A stretch of 11,301 bases of DNA, from the NCBI GenBank assembly GCA_003024985.2, contig PXIH01S0037775.1; one strand, given 5' to 3'. The DNA comes from Euperipatoides rowelli (Eukaryota > Onychophora > Udeonychophora > Euonychophora > Peripatopsidae). The position numbers were made by a program, and so were the translations under genes. The notes beneath the pieces were generated by a model that was not told where the DNA came from, searched no databases, and saw nothing but the letters and a program-made list of their open reading frames with translations. Within the stretch, counting starts at the first letter, position 1. Each line of letters opens with the position of its first letter. Of the stretch, positions 7,301 through 11,301 are shown piece by piece.

Positions 7301-7731
7301 GATTTATTGTACATTTTCTGCAGCAAGAAAACCATCTTCCACTTGCCTGGATCCTTACTCCATATCCCTGGAACTGAAATATCTAAGCAGATCTCTATGG
7401 CAAGCTTGGAGCAGTTGCAGCATATCACCATCTGTCAAATCTTCCTGACATCCATGAAGATCACGTGTCTAGACTTTCACAACCATCTGACATGACACCT
7501 GACCATCCAAAACATAATTTGACCAATACCTCCACCCCCTCTATAACCAAATTAACCACCAGCCATCCTGTTGGACCAAAGAAACCCCAACTTGTCTGGA
7601 CCAATAGGATTAGAGGATTCCACCACCTGAAGTCTGAAGCCCATGGACTGAGAAAACCTAACCCTCTTCTATTTCCAGCTTCACTTACAACAAGACCAGG
7701 GGTGTGGAGTGTCAATCTTGCTGAATCATAA
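7301..7731 (+). pseudogene. Exon-like coding segment with one apparent frameshift
   Basis: An acceptor (CTTATATCTTTAACAG, ending at 7300) opens a GC-richer island. One frame reads from 7302 through FSAARKPSSTCLDPYS and SLELKYLS to about 7388. A frame shifted by one base is then open from 7387 (ADLYGKLGAVAAYHHL) for 114 codons to TAA at 7729-7731. It passes through a proline/threonine/serine-rich part (TNTSTPSITKLTTSHP) and a basic end (KPQLVWTNRIRGFHHLKSEA, then LRKPNPLLFP). A run of 114 codons without a stop is unlikely by chance at this composition. The switch lies around CTAAGCAGATC. It could be a decayed copy, an assembly or base-calling error, or two exons, since AAGCAG at 7385-7390 is itself a possible acceptor. 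The antisense strand is also open for about 90 codons, but its Trp/Gly-rich product looks like a mirror of a Pro/Ser/Thr-rich coding strand. The family is not recognised. Confidence 0.45.
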
Positions 7732-8144
7732 ATCTATCAGAAAGAAATACCAAAAGATATTAGCCACATAAAAATATATCTAAAACTGAGAGATTACTTC
7801 AGCTACTGAAAGATTCAGTTATTTTCAAACGTAAGGGAAACCCCGAAACGTTTAATAAGAGCTTTCAGCTCCATCTTTTTTTTATATAAAGAAGCATTAC
7901 ATTAGAGCTTTGCTTGAAGTGCATTCTGTAATATCCTCCCCAATTCCTTTGGATAAAACCCCTTTTGACAAACATATATTATATTTTTTAAAAGTAATCA
8001 CTTGCACATATTATATGATACACACCGCACGCATATTTTACTGAATTAGTTTAGATATAATAAGAGGGATCACGAATCTAGCATTAGGCCAAGAGTTTAC
8101 ATTACATTTGTATATTTCTTTTACTGTGTATTCTTTTTTTCTAG
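7732..8144. other. Noncoding stretch between two exon-like islands
   Basis: No open frame of note. It ends in a long pyrimidine tract (8130-8144, TATTCTTTTTTTCTAG), which is a good plus-strand splice acceptor. If the islands on either side belong to one gene, this is an intron or 3' untranslated DNA. Confidence 0.4.
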
Positions 8145-8233
8145 GTTCCTTCCGCTCACCACGATCCACAAAAGCTAACCACTATTTCGTAAAACCCCAT
8201 ACGCGATCGCGGGATAGCATTATTTTTCACTAA
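8145..8233 (+). CDS. Candidate plus-strand terminal exon
   Basis: It follows the strong acceptor TATTCTTTTTTTCTAG. After two bases of a split codon it reads 28 codons, SFRSPRSTKANHYFV and then KPHTRSRDSIIFH, to TAA at 8231-8233. The peptide is basic. The segment includes the unusual CpG-rich palindrome at 8202-8211. Another phase is open for 15 codons before a stop. A second good plus-strand acceptor lies at 8255-8280 (pyrimidine tract ending CCTAG) and is followed by a frame open to about 8370. The minus strand of this island is open too, so the coding strand is unresolved. Confidence 0.3.
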
Positions 8234-8386
8234 TTGGAATTGCTTTGGACTCATGACCCCCTTTTTTACCCCATTCCTAGCTTGAGTTCCCAAAAGCACA
8301 TCCCAAAGCTGGTCATCCAGTTTGGTAATAAATTCCAGCTGGAAGGTTTGTCTTGTCTCCAAGAAATGTAGCCTCTCTTCCGCCAA
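8156..8386 (-). CDS. Minus-strand open frame, possible exon
   Basis: The minus strand is open for 76 codons. The first half reads like a real protein, with an amphipathic, charged helix-like stretch (AEERLHFLETRQTFQLEF, then ITKLDDQLWDVLLGTQARNG). A possible donor, AATGGG|GTAAAA, lies right after it (GT at 8271-8270), and beyond this the translation looks less natural. There is no ATG at the start (the frame begins at TTG) and the sequence upstream, TTTAAAG, has no pyrimidine tract, so the 5' limit is unclear. It overlaps the plus-strand candidate at 8145-8233 and at most one is likely to be right. The family is not recognised. Confidence 0.3.
   Translation of the reverse strand: MAEERLHFLETRQTFQLEFITKLDDQLWDVLLGTQARNGVKKGVMSPKQFQLVKNNAIPRSRMGFYEIVVSFCGSW
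8202..8211. repeat. CpG-rich 10-bp palindrome CGCGATCGCG
   Basis: A perfect 10-base palindrome with four CpGs, in DNA that is otherwise AT-rich and poor in CpG. It may be a chance result of coding sequence (codons CGA TCG CGG on the plus strand) or a binding site. Nothing around it decides. Confidence 0.6.
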
Positions 8387-9378
8387 CTTTAAATTTTATT
8401 GCAGTTTGGTCTGATTTTTAAGTAGCTATTGGATTTTTTTTCCCCAAGTCTTTTTGTTTGTTTAGCTATTATTATTATTTGGCAAGCTGCTTTTGTCAGT
8501 GAGGAGGCTGACATTTTGAAACTTTAAAAATTAAAAAAAAAAAACCTTATGTCAGTCTTGTGTCGTATGAATAATTTTTTTAGACGTGTTAGTACATCCC
8601 TTGTTAATTAAACAAGAGTATTTTATTTTTTTGGTTTTACAGGGGATGAGTGTAGTGATCCACATTTTATTTGATCTCTACAGAATGTTATTATGTTGTA
8701 CATAGTAGTTTATTTATGTAGCCTAGGCTATAGTAAAATCTTTATAAAGCTTTGTCTGTGCTAAATTGTGCTGGCTGAAGTATATCTGCTTCCTTATTTA
8801 AAAAATAAAATAGCTACATGTTGAATAATTTTTTTCATAAAAACAGTACAGTATTATATAGCCAAGTAGGTTAAATTTTTATAAAACCTCATGCCAGGAT
8901 GAAATAAATATATGAGATAAAGAATTGCTCATAAATTATGTCTAGATCAAACAGTTCCTAAAATTTTTATTTTGGGAGGGATCGATCCTTAGTCATTTGT
9001 GTGCCCTTCCATAATGAGAGTTCACCAAAAATGTGTAACTGTAATATAGTTTAATTATTATTGAAATTCTTGTTATACGAGTAGAATTTAAATACAGATT
9101 GTGTTATTTCATAAAGGAAACCAGATGAAATTTATGAACAGAAAACTAAAACTATGTTTTAAGAATTAACAATAAGAGAGTTGAACAAGAAAGTTTTTTT
9201 TATATAAAAAAAATATTAAAAAAAGGGGGAGGGGCAAAGAAAGTCATATTGGTTAATTAGCAAATACAAGAAAACTTTTATTAGTCTATGAATATTAATT
9301 TAAAACAATTAAGATAAGGGGGATTCTGACCAGAGAGAGATGAAGTTTATTCTGACCAGTAATTAGTTAAGAAATTTA

Positions 9379-9396
9379 GAGAGAGAGAGAGAGAGA
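9379..9396. repeat. (GA)9 microsatellite
   Basis: Nine uninterrupted GA units. Confidence 0.9.
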
Positions 9397-9422
9397 ATGA
9401 AAATTAAAATAATAAAAATTCA

Positions 9423-9478
9423 AATCAAATTCAAATTATCAACATTACAAGTTTTGATAATTTAATTCAAATTTGATT
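9423..9478. repeat. Two-part inverted repeat
   Basis: The outer arms AATCAAATT (9423-9431) and AATTTGATT (9470-9478) are perfect complements. The inner arms AAATTATCAA (9433-9442) and TTGATAATTT (9454-9463) are too. The right side carries six extra bases between its arms against one on the left. It is an AT-only stem of about 19 pairs with an internal bulge and an 11-base loop. No transposon ends or duplications are apparent. Confidence 0.7.
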
Positions 9479-9836
9479 AGCCTACTGAGAAATGATTTCA
9501 TTTGTAAAACTTTGTTTAATTATTACTGAGTGATTACTGATTAGTTGTCAAGAACTTATCAGTATCACAAAGAAAAAAATATTGATGTAAAATGTTTACT
9601 CTGCACTTCTATATTCAATGTGTACTATCTTAAAAAAAAAAAAAATGTTTAAATCTACAAATTACCAGTCATCAAGATTGTGTATGTGTGTTACCTTAGA
9701 ATAAATCTGTAAAATAATCCACCTTTTGAACATTTAAATTCATGTAAGAAAATTAGACTGTTCATAAATCTTGCAAAATCTATACATTAAAACAGTTATA
9801 AAAGTTTAATCTTTTGTCTGAATTTTTACTTATCAG

Positions 9837-9954
9837 TATTCGGCAGCCATTTCCAGAAATATCATTCTACACGTCAGTGCTGAGACTGTTTACATTTTTA
9901 CTTACCCATAATCCATTGCCAGAGTACACGATCCAGTTAACTATAAAAATTTAA
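9837..9954 (+). CDS. Weak candidate terminal exon, plus strand
   Basis: A plausible acceptor (TTTTGTCTGAATTTTTACTTATCAG, ending at 9836) precedes an island of higher GC. After one base of a split codon the frame reads 38 codons (IRQPFPEISFYTSVLRLF, then THNPLPEYTIQLTIKI) to TAA at 9952-9954. Another phase is open for 24 codons. On the opposite strand the same island shows ATGGATTATGG|GTAAGTA (donor GT at 9906-9905), which could instead be the end of a minus-strand first exon starting MDYG. The two readings compete and neither has a partner exon that I can prove. Confidence 0.2.
9903..9920 (+). promoter_or_regulatory. Staf/ZNF143-type binding site (candidate)
   Basis: TACCCATAATCCATTGCC fits 17 of 18 positions of the degenerate Staf/ZNF143 consensus as I remember it (YWCCCRNMATSCMYYRCR). 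In animals this factor binds promoters of snRNA, tRNA-Sec and many housekeeping genes. The site lies in a GC-richer stretch (9837-10150) that could be a promoter or first exon, with a TATAAAA at 9942-9948. No recognisable small RNA gene follows within 400 bases. A chance match or the competing exon reading cannot be excluded. Confidence 0.3.
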
Positions 9955-10252
9955 CACGCTCTTCAATATATTAAAATTTATGGATCGTCACGAAAGTTCA
10001 GGGTTTTTAAGGGCTTGCACAAGGCTGAGAGATATTCGGCTGGGCTAATTTCTTGGAAAAAAATTCCAAAGGAATCCACATGAGTTAACACAAGAATCAC
10101 CAACCTAAAGCTGTTTAACACGAGGCAGAAACCTATCTCAAGAGGCCTGTGTGGTTTATCTTGAACTCAACATGTCTAAATGAAATAAAAATGACAATCC
10201 ACTCATCTTTCTCTGAGGTTTACCATTTGCACTATGTATTTTTGTCTTATAG
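9955..10252. other. GC-richer noncoding island
   Basis: It is less AT-rich than its flanks, with no long open frame on either strand that I trust. It contains a short palindrome, TTGGAAAAAAATTCCAA (10054-10070). It could be untranslated leader or promoter DNA of a minus-strand gene, given the Staf-like site and the donor-like sequence just to its left. Confidence 0.3.
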
Positions 10253-10370
10253 ACTGAGCCAAAGAGCAACTCCACTTCAAGGACTCTTCGGGCACACACA
10301 ATTCATCTACTGTAATATGCCGGCCGTCAATTGTTCTTCAATTCTACTTTCAAACCAGAACTGTTTCTGA
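10253..10370 (+). CDS. Weak candidate exon with stop
   Basis: An acceptor-like sequence (TATGTATTTTTGTCTTATAG, ending at 10252) is followed by one base of a split codon and 38 codons (LSQRATPLQGLFGHTQFIYC, then NMPAVNC and LLSNQNCF) to TGA at 10368-10370. Another phase (TEPKSNSTSRTLRAHTIHLL) is open for 20 codons. The island is clearly less AT-rich than its flanks, and codons such as GCC and GTC stand out. There is no partner exon and no recognisable family. It could equally be untranslated exon sequence. Confidence 0.25.
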
Positions 10371-10380
10371 CACCAAGTGG

Positions 10381-11182
10381 GAATTATTAGACAAAAATGA
10401 ACTATTTTTTTTTATTTGTTTGTTACACAAAAATTATATTTTTTGTTAAAAAAAATGAGAAAATTTAAGAGGAAGGTTAAATTAATTTAAAAGTTAGGAT
10501 TCCTCACTTTCTCTCCCTTGACAGAAATTAGATTTTAATTTCTGATTAGGAAAATCAAAGGTTTATTTAGTAATAATTTTTTTATGAATAGAAAAAAAAT
10601 GTTTGATGCTGAAAAAAAAAAGTTTATTTAGAAATAGTTAAATTTTCTACGAATAATTTAGCAAAATAAATTCTTGTGTAAGAATTTTGGTATGTAATGG
10701 TTTCTTTTGGTTTTTGTGTAAAGCCATAAATTAAAAGAAGAAAACTTGGTTTTTTGGGGGGGAAGGATTTTGTTTTTTTGAAAAAAAAAAAGGTAAAGAT
10801 TTTTGAGCAAACCTTGTATAAAATTTATATTGAATAAAATATGATTGTTGGATGTTGGTTAGTTTAAACTTTGACCAAATAAAACTAACAAGGTTAAAGA
10901 GAAATCATTTACATATTTTTTTTGTCAAGAAAAATTGTTTGTTAATTCAGAGTTTTGTCCTAAGATTATGTATGGCAGGTTGTAAAGTCAACTTATTTCC
11001 TTTGAGTTGTTGAGAAGGCCCATAATTTTCTGGGTATCACAGTCCTTACATTTTTTGTCATTAGGTAGCATCTCGTCAAACCTGTTTGTTTAGTTTATTC
11101 ATAGTTATTTTTTGCTTTCTAGGGATGTTCATTTGGTAGGAGTTTTAAGACCGAGTTCTCCAGTGGTCATTTTTAAGTGTTG
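10381..11182. other. AT-rich noncoding stretch
   Basis: I see no gene. It contains many A/T runs. A T-rich tract followed by CAG on the minus strand at 10606-10626 looks like an acceptor, but it leads into A/T-only sequence with early stops. It ends at the boundary of repeat copy B. Confidence 0.5.
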
Positions 11183-11301
11183 TGTAATGTGCCTGTCATC
11201 ATCATTTCATGATGATTGACAGGACATTACAAGTTTACATCATCATCCTACCATCCATAATGCCTGCTACTCATAAACCCTATATATGTATATGCATACA
11301 G
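11183..11301. repeat. Dispersed repeat with hairpin head, copy B (cut by window end)
   Basis: This is the second copy of the repeat at 6547-6661, in the same orientation, truncated by the window edge. Its hairpin (11184-11230) is cleaner than in copy A: GTAATGTGCCTGTCATCATCAT pairs with ATGATGATTGACAGGACATTAC around the loop TTC. It has 21 pairs and one single-base bulge on each side. The sequence then continues AAGTTTACATC and, near 11274, AAACCCTATAT as in copy A. Similarity stops at the left edge of the hairpin, so the hairpin marks one end of the repeat. Confidence 0.8.

Larger units (their letters stand above)
8400..9836. other. AT-rich noncoding stretch
   Basis: I see no gene. It holds A/T homopolymers, a GA microsatellite (9379-9396), an inverted repeat (9423-9478) and a 10-base direct repeat, TTCTGACCAG, near 9323 and 9349. 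It is probably intron or intergenic DNA. Confidence 0.5.

Noticed and set aside
7461-7715. Antisense frame of 84 codons, Trp/Gly/Val-rich
   Set aside because: Its composition is what the reverse of a Pro/Ser/Thr/His-rich coding strand produces. A GTAAGT at 7689-7684 on the minus strand is tempting but has no convincing partner acceptor in frame.
1-11301. CRISPR array, bacterial operon, riboswitch, rRNA or tRNA gene
   Set aside because: No regular spacer-repeat pattern, ribosome-binding sites, rRNA blocks or tRNA cloverleaf were seen. The window has eukaryotic features throughout.

Overview
This is AT-rich (roughly 70% A+T) eukaryotic nuclear DNA, most likely from an animal. It has spliced-exon signatures on both strands, relics of hAT-type DNA transposons with target-site duplications, microsatellites, long homopolymer runs and no bacterial gene organisation. 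The species cannot be named from the sequence. No open reading frame is long enough to be a complete gene, so any genes here are in pieces: short exons in long AT-rich introns or intergenic DNA.

Left part (1-3270). The window opens inside the last 83 bases of a hAT-like transposon. The best gene evidence follows on the minus strand, read right to left: an internal exon (3018-2830), a second exon (2537-2471) and a last exon with a stop codon (1890-1827), then AATAAA 63 bases beyond the stop. Acceptors and donors are good and the reading phase matches across both introns. The encoded C-terminus is basic, then glycine-rich, then a short tail. I do not recognise the protein. The last two exons lie inside or at the edge of a second transposon-like element (1876-2635) with inverted ends and an imperfect 8-base duplication, which suggests exonization of a transposon.

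Middle (3274-6280). A 1118-bp non-autonomous hAT element has imperfect 15-base inverted ends and a perfect 8-base duplication (ATCTAGGG). It is followed by about 1.9 kb of AT-rich DNA with microsatellites.

Right-centre (6280-8400). Three islands of higher GC content carry exon-like open frames: a minus-strand frame at 6280-6591, a plus-strand frame at 7301-7731 with one apparent frameshift, and an ambiguous island at 8145-8386 that is open on both strands. A dispersed repeat with a 47-base hairpin head starts at 6547 and recurs at 11183. A 3-copy tandem repeat of about 47 bp lies at 6875-7017.

Right part (8400-11301). This is mostly AT-rich DNA with a GA microsatellite and an inverted repeat. 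A GC-richer stretch at 9837-10380 holds two weak exon candidates and a close match to the Staf/ZNF143 binding consensus. The window ends inside the second copy of the hairpin repeat. Across the window the word TACAGTA/TACTGTA, and to a lesser degree TAGCCTA/TAGGCTA, occurs well above what base composition predicts.
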